A DNA stretch of 48,869 bases from the NCBI GenBank assembly GCA_949915775.1, contig CATLEG010000004.1, positions 1-48,869 on the forward strand. Direction: 5' to 3'. This DNA is from an uncultured Candidatus Melainabacteria bacterium. GTDB taxonomy: Bacteria; Cyanobacteriota; Vampirovibrionia; Gastranaerophilales; Gastranaerophilaceae. A program made the translations under genes and the position numbers. Shown here in pieces: positions 27,888-37,958 of the stretch (its first letter is position 1; each line of letters starts with the position of its first letter). The notes under the pieces were generated by a model. That model saw only the letters and a program-made list of their open reading frames with translations, was not told the DNA's origin and ran no database searches.

Positions 27888-30036
27888 GCTTTTTGATTTT
27901 ATTTTCTAAATCTTCATCAAGCAATTTTGACGGCATATTCATTTTTTCTTTTTGAAGTTCTTCAGGAAGATTTTGATATTTAATTCTATTATGCTGCATA
28001 CCACGCAAAATTCTTGAAAAAGTTTCTGCGATAATTTTTAAATCTTTCAAGGTTAAAGGGCTATCAGACAACTGACCATCATTTAATCTTTCTATAATTA
28101 TTTTATTAATCATTGCCTCAATTTCTTCAGGAGTTGGATTTTTCAAAGAACGAACAGCCGATTCAACAGCATCTGCAATCATTAAAATTGCAGTTTCTTT
28201 CATATTAGGTTTCGGACCGGGGTATCTGTATTGCTCTTCTTTTACATTTTCCAAACCTTCTTCTTTTACAGCCTGATTATAGAAATAACTAGCCAAACCT
28301 TCACCATGATGCTGAAGAATAAAGTTTTGAATTACCTGCGGCAATTTATATTCTTTTGCGAATTTAATACCATCCTGCGGATGTGCTGTAATAATCATTT
28401 TGCTTATTCGCGGCGTAAATTTGTTATGAGGATTTTCAATCAAAAAATAAGATTGATTTTCAACAAAAAATAATGGTCTTTGCAATTTCCCAATATCATG
28501 ATATAAAGCTCCGACTCTTGCTAAAATGGGGTCTGCTCCAATCGCTTCTGCTGCCGCTTCACAAAGATTTGAAACCATCAAACTGTGATGATAAGTTCCC
28601 GGAGCATCCATTTGAAGACGTTTCAAAAGTTTCTGGTTATGATCACCCAACTCTGCTAACCCGTATGGAGTTACAATCTTAAATGTACTTTCAAATAACG
28701 GCAAAGAACCGGATGCAATAATTGCACTTATTATTCCATTTAACAGAATATAAGCACAATTTTTCATAATTAAAATATTACTAACATCAATTAAGCATTT
28801 CTCTAAAGTATAAATACTTAATAAAATAATCACACCAAACAATCCGATATTAAATCCGGTTTTTATAACATCAACGCGTTCAGCATATCTTATCTGCGAA
28901 ATAGCAATAGCTGCAATTAAACTTAATAAAATAAATGCAACAAGATATTGAATATTATATTGAAATCCTATAGACATTATAGAAAGTATAATTGTTGATG
29001 CTACAAAAGCTATTCTTGGCTTTGTAAAAATAGCCATAAGAATTAAAAACGCCGGCACAGGAAGTATATAAGGCGAAGTTCCTGTCGGCAAAACAACCGC
29101 AATAAAAGCAAGTAATATCGATAAGAAAGCAGAAATTGCCAGATATCTTGGCTGTAAAAACTCTTTCTCAAAGTATTTCATATATCCAAGGAATAAAAGA
29201 GTTCCAATAAATACAATAATATATATTGCAATTAATCCATTCGAGTTCAGTTCATAAACATTGTATCCGGCAAGCCTTAACGCATCTCGTTTTAATCTTG
29301 TAACAGGCTCACCTTGAAATAAAATTTTATCCCCTTTTTGAAATACAACTTCATAAGGTTTAATTGAATTTTGTGCATTTTTTCTTGCGATTTCTGTTGC
29401 AAACTCATCGACAACAAGATTAGGAACAATAATTTGTTCCAGCATAGCTGTGATTACCGAAACTTGACGTTTAGAAACATTTGAAACAAGATTATTCATA
29501 ATAATCTTATTAATATTATCTTTTTCGTAATCGCGTTCAGTAATTCCTGAGCGCAATATATTAGACAGGGTTAATGTCGATTTATCAAAAACTTCATGAA
29601 GACTGTTATCATCTACATTCAAAAGAAAATTAACCACAAAATTAAGTTTCGCACTATCTGATAAATCGAAAAGCAATCCAATTTCTGTTTTCTTAACTTC
29701 ATTTGATACATCTTTTTTTCTTATCTGAGAAATAGATGTTTGAAGAGTTTGCAAATTATTTTTGATAAAATCATCTTCAGCCGGAGCTAAAACCGGTTCT
29801 ACTTTTTGAGCAGCTTCTTTTCTGTGAAGTTCTGTACGTTTAATATCTTCAACCGTAAGTGTTTTCTGCGCAACAATATCGCGTTTACTAACTCCATTTT
29901 CAATTATATTTTGAAAAAAGAAATTTTGTGACGCAATTATTGCAGTCATTAAAACAGAAAACCCGGCAAATGCAAGTATTTTTTGCACAGAAGAAGACGA
30001 AAAATAGTCTTTCAATATAAATTTATTTTTAATCAT
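27847..30036 (-). CDS. 7TM-HD membrane phosphodiesterase (PgpH/YqfF-like)
   Basis: APGTYHHSLMVSNLCEAAAEAIGADPILARVGALYHDIGKL, multiple TMs, 7TM extracellular-domain-like N-terminus. Confidence 0.92.
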   Translation of the reverse strand: MIKNKFILKDYFSSSSVQKILAFAGFSVLMTAIIASQNFFFQNIIENGVSKRDIVAQKTLTVEDIKRTELHRKEAAQKVEPVLAPAEDDFIKNNLQTLQTSISQIRKKDVSNEVKKTEIGLLFDLSDSAKLNFVVNFLLNVDDNSLHEVFDKSTLTLSNILRSGITERDYEKDNINKIIMNNLVSNVSKRQVSVITAMLEQIIVPNLVVDEFATEIARKNAQNSIKPYEVVFQKGDKILFQGEPVTRLKRDALRLAGYNVYELNSNGLIAIYIIVFIGTLLFLGYMKYFEKEFLQPRYLAISAFLSILLAFIAVVLPTGTSPYILPVPAFLILMAIFTKPRIAFVASTIILSIMSIGFQYNIQYLVAFILLSLIAAIAISQIRYAERVDVIKTGFNIGLFGVIILLSIYTLEKCLIDVSNILIMKNCAYILLNGIISAIIASGSLPLFESTFKIVTPYGLAELGDHNQKLLKRLQMDAPGTYHHSLMVSNLCEAAAEAIGADPILARVGALYHDIGKLQRPLFFVENQSYFLIENPHNKFTPRISKMIITAHPQDGIKFAKEYKLPQVIQNFILQHHGEGLASYFYNQAVKEEGLENVKEEQYRYPGPKPNMKETAILMIADAVESAVRSLKNPTPEEIEAMINKIIIERLNDGQLSDSPLTLKDLKIIAETFSRILRGMQHNRIKYQNLPEELQKEKMNMPSKLLDEDLENKIKKLEGQADEDRHDQT

Positions 30037-30061
30037 AATTTATCCTTTACCATATATTATT

Positions 30062-31006
30062 CTATAAATTTTTCAAGTCAAACATTTTAAGTCTTCTTTG
30101 AATATCTTCTAATAGTTTCCTATTTATAGAAAGAAGTTCTGATAACACTGCAATAACACCAACCTGAACACCTGTAATTATTAAAATTGCAGACAAAATT
30201 AAAGACTGAATATGTCCGCTGCCGCTTTCAAATATGTAATAATATAAAAATCTTAACCCTAATAAAGTCCCTAACACAAAAAACAAGCCTGCAAGTATAG
30301 CAAAAAATCTAAACGGTCTGTATATAATAAACATCCGTAACATAGTAAAAACAGAGCGTCTGATATAATCAAACATATTTTTTACAAGTTTAGATTCACG
30401 TAAATCTTCATTAACATTTACCGGTACACATTTTAAAATAAGTCCTTTTGCTCTTGCTTGAATAATTGTTTCCAGTGTATAAGTATAATTATCAAAAACA
30501 TTAAGCTGAAGAGCGGCATTTCTCGTAAACGCTCTAAAACCACTCGGCGCATCTTCTACTTTTGTTGAACTTATTACACGCATAACTTTTGAACCTAATT
30601 TTTGCAAAAACTTTTTCAATAATGAAAAATGTTCAATTTGTGAAACAGGACGAGTTCCAATTACGATATCTGCTTCTTTTGACAAAATAGGCTGAATAAG
30701 TTTTTCTATATCATCAGCACAATATTGATTATCTGCATCTGTATTAACGATTATATCTGCGCCAATTTCCAATGATTTATGCAAACCGGCAACAAATGCT
30801 TTTGCCAAACCGCAATTATGAGGCATATCAACAAAAGATTTCACCCCATAAGATTTCGCAACTTCAACCGTATTATCAGTAGAACCGTCATTTATAATCA
30901 AAACTTCTATTTCGTCAATACCTTCAATATGCTTTGGCAAAGCGTTTAACGTTACAGGAAGTGCCATTTCCTCATTATAACAAGGAATTTGTATAACTAA
31001 TTTCAT
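30062..31006 (-). CDS. Family 2 glycosyltransferase, dolichol-phosphate mannosyltransferase-like
   Basis: IPCYNEEMALPVTL, EVLIINDGSTDNTVEVA, IIVNTDADNQYCADD, two C-terminal TMs. Confidence 0.9.
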   Translation of the reverse strand: MKLVIQIPCYNEEMALPVTLNALPKHIEGIDEIEVLIINDGSTDNTVEVAKSYGVKSFVDMPHNCGLAKAFVAGLHKSLEIGADIIVNTDADNQYCADDIEKLIQPILSKEADIVIGTRPVSQIEHFSLLKKFLQKLGSKVMRVISSTKVEDAPSGFRAFTRNAALQLNVFDNYTYTLETIIQARAKGLILKCVPVNVNEDLRESKLVKNMFDYIRRSVFTMLRMFIIYRPFRFFAILAGLFFVLGTLLGLRFLYYYIFESGSGHIQSLILSAILIITGVQVGVIAVLSELLSINRKLLEDIQRRLKMFDLKNL

Positions 31007-31055
31007 ATAATCCTCTTTTAAATTTTCTTATTTATTATATAATCAAAGTGGGATT

Positions 31056-32690
31056 TTGACAATCGTGAAAAAATATTTAAGTATAATAACAATAATCATA
31101 ATTGGTCTTTTATTGAGACTTATTTTTATTGATAAACCGGATGGGTTATGGAATGATGAATATGTAAGCTGGCAAATTGCAGCAACTCCATTTTTTAGCG
31201 GATTTTTTAATGCTGTAAAGTCCCAATGTCACATGCCATTTTATTATCTTTATTTAAAATTTTTCATGAATATTTTAGGTCAAAGCGACTTGATGTTAAG
31301 ATTAACTTCTGTTTTTGCAGGAATTCTTGCAGTTCCTGTCATGTATTTTTTAGGCAAAGAGAAAAGTGAAGAAACAGGAATTTTATGCGCCGGTATGACA
31401 GCTGTCAGTTCCTTTTTGATTTACTATTCTCAAGAAGTTCGACTATATTCTATTTTATTTTTATTCTCAGCATTAACACTCTTATACACATTAAAAATCA
31501 TAAAAAATCCAACCCTCAAAAATCTTATTTTATGCGGTTTATTCAATTTTATGATTATATTTACCCATACAATTGGATTTGTTTTCGTATTTTTCAACTT
31601 AATATTTTTAAGTTTGAATTTGTACAAAAAGTTCAAAAAAGCTATAATAGTATTCTGGTTAACAATTGCAGGAAGCACAATAGTGGTATCACCATTGATA
31701 ATAGGGATTTTAACAACAAAATCTTTTTCTCAATGGTGGGGACATTTTTCAATTTCTAAAATTGGATTTTTATTTACGGATTATTTTTCTCCGGTTTTAA
31801 CAAATCTAACAAATGCTCCGGATAATTTTTTCTATATGCAAAAACTTGCATTTTTTATGATTGTTCCGTCTTTAATTGCAATAATTTGCATTATAAAAGC
31901 TTTAATTAAAAATAAATTAAATCAACAATTATTTTTACTTGCAGTATTTTTTATTTCGGTTTTAATAATTGCCTCATTAAGCGGTAAACTGGTTTTTATA
32001 ACAAAATATTCAATAGAAATTTATCCTATATTAATATTTTTGGCATGTTCAGGATTATCTTCATTTAATAATAAACTTATAAAAAACGTATTTATAATAT
32101 TATATTTTTTAATTTCATTTGGGTATATTTTGATACATCCTTATTCGGCGCCTAAAATGCACCGTTCGGAAGGACACAAAATAGTTGCTGATATTTTAAA
32201 AAGAATGGATTTAAAACCTGATGATATTATTCTGCTTGAATATTATCCTCATAACAAATATGAAAAATATTTTGATTTTTCACCATACAGAATATTGACT
32301 ATTAATAAAGGTAATTTTCCGGAATACATGTCTGAAAATACTGATGATATATACAAAAATGGCAAAAAATTATACAAGGCCTTTTTCAAAACTTTAAAAA
32401 ATTCTCATTTTGAGAACTTGATAAAAAAAGATGTTTTTGATAACATAAACGAGGGGCAAAATGTTGTAATTGTTATATTAGACAGTGTATCCTTTTATTC
32501 GCCGCAAAAATTATATGAAATTGCGCAAAATGATACGATTTATGACAAAGAGCCGTTATTGTTTTTAGTTTTATCATACATTAAAAACAAAACATTTATA
32601 GACCTGAATGAGGTCTTACAACTTACCAGACTTGAAAGAAAAGGCAGTTGGACTGTAATAAAGTTTACAAAACTTAAAAAATCACAATAA
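31056..32690 (+). CDS. Membrane glycosyltransferase, GT39/ArnT-like (start TTG 31056 or GTG 31065)
   Basis: LLLRLIFIDKPDGLWNDEYVSWQIA, multiple TM segments, SDLMLRLTSVFAGI. Confidence 0.8.
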   Translation: MTIVKKYLSIITIIIIGLLLRLIFIDKPDGLWNDEYVSWQIAATPFFSGFFNAVKSQCHMPFYYLYLKFFMNILGQSDLMLRLTSVFAGILAVPVMYFLGKEKSEETGILCAGMTAVSSFLIYYSQEVRLYSILFLFSALTLLYTLKIIKNPTLKNLILCGLFNFMIIFTHTIGFVFVFFNLIFLSLNLYKKFKKAIIVFWLTIAGSTIVVSPLIIGILTTKSFSQWWGHFSISKIGFLFTDYFSPVLTNLTNAPDNFFYMQKLAFFMIVPSLIAIICIIKALIKNKLNQQLFLLAVFFISVLIIASLSGKLVFITKYSIEIYPILIFLACSGLSSFNNKLIKNVFIILYFLISFGYILIHPYSAPKMHRSEGHKIVADILKRMDLKPDDIILLEYYPHNKYEKYFDFSPYRILTINKGNFPEYMSENTDDIYKNGKKLYKAFFKTLKNSHFENLIKKDVFDNINEGQNVVIVILDSVSFYSPQKLYEIAQNDTIYDKEPLLFLVLSYIKNKTFIDLNEVLQLTRLERKGSWTVIKFTKLKKSQ

Positions 32691-32723
32691 ATTAGCAATT
32701 TTTTTTTTGTTCAAACTTTATAT

Positions 32724-34199
32724 ATGTGGGTAGTAGGTGAAATAATGAAAACAGACAAGATTAATCGAAATTATGCTGCGGTTTATCAGCAGAACAGAAA
32801 AGCAAAAGCGGATAAAACTGCTTTCACCGGCAGTAACGTAAGTAAACAGATTACAGAACTTTTACCGCAGAAAAAATCAATTAAAATCATGGAAAAAATG
32901 AAATGGTTTGATGGAGAGCATGGCAGAATATTATTAACTGCATTAGGCACCGGTGCAATTGCACCTTTATTTATTGCCTGGAACCCATATGTCAAACCGA
33001 AACCAGGTGCAACTGAAGAAGAGAAAAAAGATTTAGAAAATACAAAAAAATATACAGCAATGAGACAGCCTATTTCTGCTGTATTACAGATTATTTTCCA
33101 ATTAAGTTTACTAGCTCCTTTATATAAAGGTTTAGATGCAATATTCAATAATCCAAATAATTCAAAATTCATTTGGAAAGAACTTGATAAGAGCGCACTT
33201 CAAGATGACAAATATGTTGAAAGACAAGTAATAAAAGATCTTAAAAACTCTAAACAAACATTTACTGACAAAAATGCATATAAAGAAGAAGTCGAAAGAC
33301 TAAAAAAAGCGAAAATAGATTCTCAAATAAAACAAGTAGCAGATAAATTACAGACTAGCGGTCAAATACACATTAACGGAAATGCAATTGATAATAAAGT
33401 TACCGCAGAAATCTTTAATGATACAGTAAATAGCTATATTAAAAAGACAAAAAAATTAAGAATTGATAGCAAAGGTCAAGATTTTTATGCACATAGAGCT
33501 GAAGTTCTAATCAATAATAAAAAAGAAATAACCGACGTATTAAAACATATTCCTGACAAAGATTCAGAAATCGCAGATTATTTAAAACAAAAACTTGAAA
33601 CTACAAAAAATGAAGATGTCAAAGAAATCTATAAAGAAATAATAGATTATCCTGAAAATCTTCGCGCAAGCAGAAGTCAAAGAACAATAGCACGCATTTC
33701 AAAAATTGAAAGTATGTGCGATGGTAGCTTCACAAAGAAAAAGTATCTTCAAGCAATGAGAAACGATTACGATATGTTGACTGATGTTATAGAAAACATG
33801 GAAAAACTAAAAATAAAAGATGTAAGCAAATCAACCCCAGAAATGTTAAAAGAACAAGTAGCAAAATTATCTAAACTTTGCACATATGATGCTGAAAAAC
33901 ATTCAAGAATTTTTGGAAATACAGCAGTTTTCCATACAGATTCAAGCAAACTTTTGAAAAAGATATATATAGATATAACAAAAGGCTATAAAGGTGTAGT
34001 TAATAAAAAATACAGAGCATTCAAAGAATTTGCTGGTATTACAATAGGTTTATTTATTACAACACCAATTACATGTACAGCACTAAACTGGGTATATCCA
34101 AGATTTATGGAAATCTTCTTCCCTGGTTTAACAGGTAATCAGAAGGCTAAAGAAAAAGCCAAACTGGCAGCTCTTCAAAAGAACGGAGGTGAAAAATAA
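32724..34199 (+). CDS. Lineage-type membrane protein with N-terminal KTAFTGSN motif (likely start MKTDKINRNY)
   Basis: TM segments near TALGTGAIAPLFIAW, SAVLQIIFQLSLLAPL and ITIGLFITTPITCTAL; no known family recognised. Confidence 0.6.
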   Translation: MWVVGEIMKTDKINRNYAAVYQQNRKAKADKTAFTGSNVSKQITELLPQKKSIKIMEKMKWFDGEHGRILLTALGTGAIAPLFIAWNPYVKPKPGATEEEKKDLENTKKYTAMRQPISAVLQIIFQLSLLAPLYKGLDAIFNNPNNSKFIWKELDKSALQDDKYVERQVIKDLKNSKQTFTDKNAYKEEVERLKKAKIDSQIKQVADKLQTSGQIHINGNAIDNKVTAEIFNDTVNSYIKKTKKLRIDSKGQDFYAHRAEVLINNKKEITDVLKHIPDKDSEIADYLKQKLETTKNEDVKEIYKEIIDYPENLRASRSQRTIARISKIESMCDGSFTKKKYLQAMRNDYDMLTDVIENMEKLKIKDVSKSTPEMLKEQVAKLSKLCTYDAEKHSRIFGNTAVFHTDSSKLLKKIYIDITKGYKGVVNKKYRAFKEFAGITIGLFITTPITCTALNWVYPRFMEIFFPGLTGNQKAKEKAKLAALQKNGGEK

Positions 34200-34963
34200 T
34201 GGGTATTTCATCTATTAGTTCTAAATTCGTAGGAAGTATTACAAAATCAAAACCAATGCAAAAATGTTGTAATTACTTCAAAAAGAATCCGGAAAAAGCA
34301 ATTGCATATGCAACATTAACTTCATTAGTAGGTAAAGATGGCATCGGATGTTATCTTTATGTAACTCAAAGTTTAAACAACAAAAGAATTCCTGATGATA
34401 AACGTCGTTTCGTTGCGGCAATGGATTTAACAAACGGTATCTTAATGATGGCTTCTCAAATAGCATTCTTCTTCGCTATGAGAAAATTCAACGAACCTAT
34501 CTTTAACAAATTATTCCAAAAATCATTTGATAAAGAAGGAAAAATGTTCAAAACAGTTGCAACTCAAATTCGTAAAACTCAAAAAGATGCTCAAATTGCA
34601 GCACAAGCAGCAGGCAAAGAAGCCGGACATTCGGTAACAAGAAAACCTGAATTGAAAGAAGAATATGATGCACTAAGAGGAACTTGTATTGCAGCATTTA
34701 AAAACGTAGTAAACATTGTCGCAGCAACAATTCTTGCAAAACGTGTATTCGTACCATTTGTTTCAACTCCTCTGGCTCAATATTGCACAAACAAAGTTGA
34801 TCAGAGAAATGCTAAAAAAGCTGCAAAAAACGGTCAAGCAAACGACCAACAACCAGCTAAAGTTGAAGCAAAAAACGAACCAACTCAGAACGTAAAACCT
34901 GAAACTAAAATAGAAACTCTAAAATCTGAAGAATCAAACTTACTAAAAAAATTCCAAAAATAA
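34199..34963 (+). CDS. Lineage-type membrane protein, translationally coupled to the preceding gene
   Basis: TAATG stop/start overlap at 34197-34201; same overall TM layout as the preceding protein. Confidence 0.6.
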   Translation: MGISSISSKFVGSITKSKPMQKCCNYFKKNPEKAIAYATLTSLVGKDGIGCYLYVTQSLNNKRIPDDKRRFVAAMDLTNGILMMASQIAFFFAMRKFNEPIFNKLFQKSFDKEGKMFKTVATQIRKTQKDAQIAAQAAGKEAGHSVTRKPELKEEYDALRGTCIAAFKNVVNIVAATILAKRVFVPFVSTPLAQYCTNKVDQRNAKKAAKNGQANDQQPAKVEAKNEPTQNVKPETKIETLKSEESNLLKKFQK

Positions 34964-34965
34964 AG

Positions 34966-35016
34966 TCATGCTGAGAATTGGCATCTCTTGAGGAAACAAG
35001 TTCAAGGTGACATTAA
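34966..35016. repeat. Intergenic repeat of the gtcatgctgag...tcaaggtgaca type
   Basis: gtcatgctgagaattggcatctcttgaggaaacaagttcaaggtgacatt. Confidence 0.65.
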
Positions 35017-35047
35017 AAAAATAACCGCTATTAAGCGGTTATTTTTT
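35014..35047. terminator. Bidirectional intrinsic terminator
   Basis: aaaaaaataaccgctattaagcggttattttttt between convergent genes. Confidence 0.85.
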
Positions 35048-36288
35048 TAATATGTAAATCCATCTTCTTTTAATCGATTTATAACTTCATGCAATTGTTC
35101 ATCCGAACAAACATAAGAAAGTCTGAAAAATCCTTCTCCATAAGTTCCGAAAGCATTACCCGGTACCAAAACAATACCTGATTTTTTCAAAACATCTTCA
35201 CAAAATTCAAATGCCGAAGAATATCTTTTGGGGATAGGAAGCCATAGATAAAATGTAGTATGCGGAACATTTTCAATAGGCCAACCAAGCTCTTTAAAGC
35301 CTTCTACCATAATTTTCTGTTTTCTTGCATAACCTTTATTTCCTTCTGCAATGTATTTGTCACCTTCTTCTGAATTCAAAATTTCAGCACAAGCTTTTTG
35401 AAGAGCCTTAAATATACCATTATCTATTGTAGATTTGCCTTTACCTAAACGCTGAACAACTTCTTTATTTCCGCACACCCATCCTAAACGCCAGCCTGTA
35501 ACGGCATAAGGTTTAGAAAAACTGTAAAATTCAATACCAATATCTTTTGCCCCATCCAGTTCAAAAATACTGAAAGGTTTTTCATCTTCTGCAAAATACA
35601 AATCACAATATGCCGCATCAGAAACAAGTAAGATTTCATGTTTTTTACAAAAATCAATTACTGATTGAACATATTCGCGGCTTGCAGAACTTCCAAGAGG
35701 ATTGTTCGGATAATTTATAAACAAAGCTTTTATATTTTCTGCTTTATAGCCGTCTTTAAGAATTTGATTATAAATTTCTTCAACATCCGGTTGATAATTA
35801 TTTTCAGCTACTAAAGGCATAGAATAAGCTTTTGCACCGGAACATTTTATAAATTGCAAATAAGATGCATAGCAAGGATCGGGAACCATGATAACATCTT
35901 TTTCCAGTTCTTCTGATTTTGGAGTTGTAATAAATCTTACAAGATTTGCAATACCTTCTTTTGAACCCACAAGAGAAAAAATTTCTGTTTCAGGGTCTAA
36001 TTCCACACTAAAACGATTTTTCATTCTTTGCGCAATTGCTTTTCTGAAATAAGATTCGCCTTTTGGAGTTGAATACATGTGAATACCATCTTCATCAAGA
36101 ATTTCTTTCAGCCTGTCAATAAGAACTTTAGGAGGATTTAAAGTCGGTGCCCCCATAGAAAGTGCGATAGGCGCTCTATTTCTTGCCGTCAATTCATCTT
36201 TTAATCTTGCTGTCTCTTCTTTTAATTTAAACATTATATAAGTATCAAGAGACATTACTTCTTTATTAAATAGCTTTTTCATATCCAT
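35047..36288 (-). CDS. PLP-dependent class I/II aminotransferase
   Basis: INYPNNPLGSSAS, LLVSDAAYCDLYF, SFSKPYAVTGWRLGWVCG. Confidence 0.92.
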   Translation of the reverse strand: MDMKKLFNKEVMSLDTYIMFKLKEETARLKDELTARNRAPIALSMGAPTLNPPKVLIDRLKEILDEDGIHMYSTPKGESYFRKAIAQRMKNRFSVELDPETEIFSLVGSKEGIANLVRFITTPKSEELEKDVIMVPDPCYASYLQFIKCSGAKAYSMPLVAENNYQPDVEEIYNQILKDGYKAENIKALFINYPNNPLGSSASREYVQSVIDFCKKHEILLVSDAAYCDLYFAEDEKPFSIFELDGAKDIGIEFYSFSKPYAVTGWRLGWVCGNKEVVQRLGKGKSTIDNGIFKALQKACAEILNSEEGDKYIAEGNKGYARKQKIMVEGFKELGWPIENVPHTTFYLWLPIPKRYSSAFEFCEDVLKKSGIVLVPGNAFGTYGEGFFRLSYVCSDEQLHEVINRLKEDGFTY

Positions 36289-36302
36289 AATTTATACCAT
36301 CC

Positions 36303-37028
36303 TTAATTTTCTGAAATCATATGCATAGGCCCGTCTAAAGATGCCGTTACAAATTGTTTCGTATATTCATTTTCTTGTCTTAACATTTCTTGAGGTGTGC
36401 CTTCAAATACGACCTTTCCATCATACAACATTATAACATGATTTGCCGTTCTTGTAATAGTCGACATTTGATGTGTTACAACAATTGAAGCTGCGTTGGT
36501 TTCATCTTTTAATCTTACAATATAATCTTCAATCAAAGTCGATGAAATCGGATCTAATCCAGCTGTAGGCTCATCATAAAGAATCGAATTCGGTTCTGTC
36601 ACAATTGCACGCGCAAAACTTACACGTTTTTGCATTCCGCCTGAAAGTTCAGAAGGGAACTTGTTTTCAATACCTTTTAAACCGACAAGCTCTAATTTTT
36701 CTGAGACAATTTTTCTTATCTCTTTTTCTGAATATTTTTTTCTCAAATCTTTTCTTTCATGAAGCGCAAATGCAATATTATCAGCGACATTCAATGAATC
36801 AAATAGTGCTGAATACTGAAAAACCATTGCAATATCACCTTTTGATGTAATAATTTCGCCGCTGTCAGGTGTCAAAAGTCCGCAAATAAGTTTTAAAATT
36901 GTGCTTTTACCCGAGCCTGAAAAACCGACAATTGCAAGCGTTTCGCCATCCTCAACTTTGAAAGAAACGTCATCTATAACTCGTCTTTCTCCAAAAGTTT
37001 TTATTAAATTTTTAACCTCTATACTCAT
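36303..37028 (-). CDS. mlaF: ABC transporter ATP-binding protein, MlaF-like
   Basis: VGFSGSGKSTILKLI, ELSGGMQKRVSFARAI, ILYDEPTAGLDPISS. Confidence 0.9.
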   Translation of the reverse strand: MSIEVKNLIKTFGERRVIDDVSFKVEDGETLAIVGFSGSGKSTILKLICGLLTPDSGEIITSKGDIAMVFQYSALFDSLNVADNIAFALHERKDLRKKYSEKEIRKIVSEKLELVGLKGIENKFPSELSGGMQKRVSFARAIVTEPNSILYDEPTAGLDPISSTLIEDYIVRLKDETNAASIVVTHQMSTITRTANHVIMLYDGKVVFEGTPQEMLRQENEYTKQFVTASLDGPMHMISEN

Positions 37029-37041
37029 TACCTACCTCACT

Positions 37042-37866
37042 TTAGAAGAAAAATACCATTGCAAAGAACATATCCAAAATAACAATAGCTACGAATGACC
37101 ACACTACAGCTTTTGTAGTGGCTTCACCAACACCTTTTGCTCCGCCTTTTGCATAATATCCGCATGAACAACTTATCAAAGCAATTACACCGCCAAAAGT
37201 AAATGCCTTTAAAATACTAACAAACAAATCTTTCATATAAATTCCAAGCCATGCTGAATCAAAAAAGGCACGATAACCTAACCCAGAAGTCAGATGAGCA
37301 GTAACAGCACCTGCAATAACTCCAACTGCCGATGCAATTAATACAACCGGCGGCATCATAATAAACCCTGACAATACCCTTGGGACAAACAAATATCTTA
37401 TAGGATTAACTTTCAAAACAGAAATTGCATCAATTTGTTCTGTAACACGCATTGTCGCAATTTCAGAGGCTAGTGAAGAACCTATCATTGAAATTATCGC
37501 AAAACCGGACATAATAACTCCAACCTCTCTTACAATAAGCATTGTCATTAGAAGGCCGACAAAGTTACCACCACCCTGTTTTACCATCTCTAAAGCAACT
37601 TGAGAAGCAACAATAATTGATGTCATTCCGACAATAGAAAGAGTTATCGGTAAAGAAGATACTCCAAATCTGCTGCATTGATTTATTACTTCTCTCCAAT
37701 CAATTTGTCCTTTAAAAATCCATTTGTATACTTCAATTGCATTTAATGTAATTTTTCCTAAAGTATCAAGAAACTTCTCTAATTCCGAAAACATTCCGGA
37801 AAAAATTTTATAAGTTGCGGATTGTTTATAATACTTTTGCAAACTGCTCATTTCATAATTATACAA
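37042..37866 (-). CDS. mlaE: MlaE-family permease
   Basis: GREVGVIMSGFAIISMIGSSLASEIATMRVTEQIDAISVLKVNPIRYLFVPR-type region; adjacent to mlaF. Confidence 0.9.
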   Translation of the reverse strand: MYNYEMSSLQKYYKQSATYKIFSGMFSELEKFLDTLGKITLNAIEVYKWIFKGQIDWREVINQCSRFGVSSLPITLSIVGMTSIIVASQVALEMVKQGGGNFVGLLMTMLIVREVGVIMSGFAIISMIGSSLASEIATMRVTEQIDAISVLKVNPIRYLFVPRVLSGFIMMPPVVLIASAVGVIAGAVTAHLTSGLGYRAFFDSAWLGIYMKDLFVSILKAFTFGGVIALISCSCGYYAKGGAKGVGEATTKAVVWSFVAIVILDMFFAMVFFF

Positions 37867-37958
37867 AAAATTTATATATAATGCAATTAGTATTTATCAC
37901 TTGTATTAAAACTTTGATTATATATAATAACTGTATAAATCTTTTGAGAGGGGTATTT

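Noticed and set aside
28231-28682. Plus-strand ORFs opposite the 7TM-HD gene
   Set aside because: Antisense to conserved HD-domain coding sequence; no RBS or recognisable protein.
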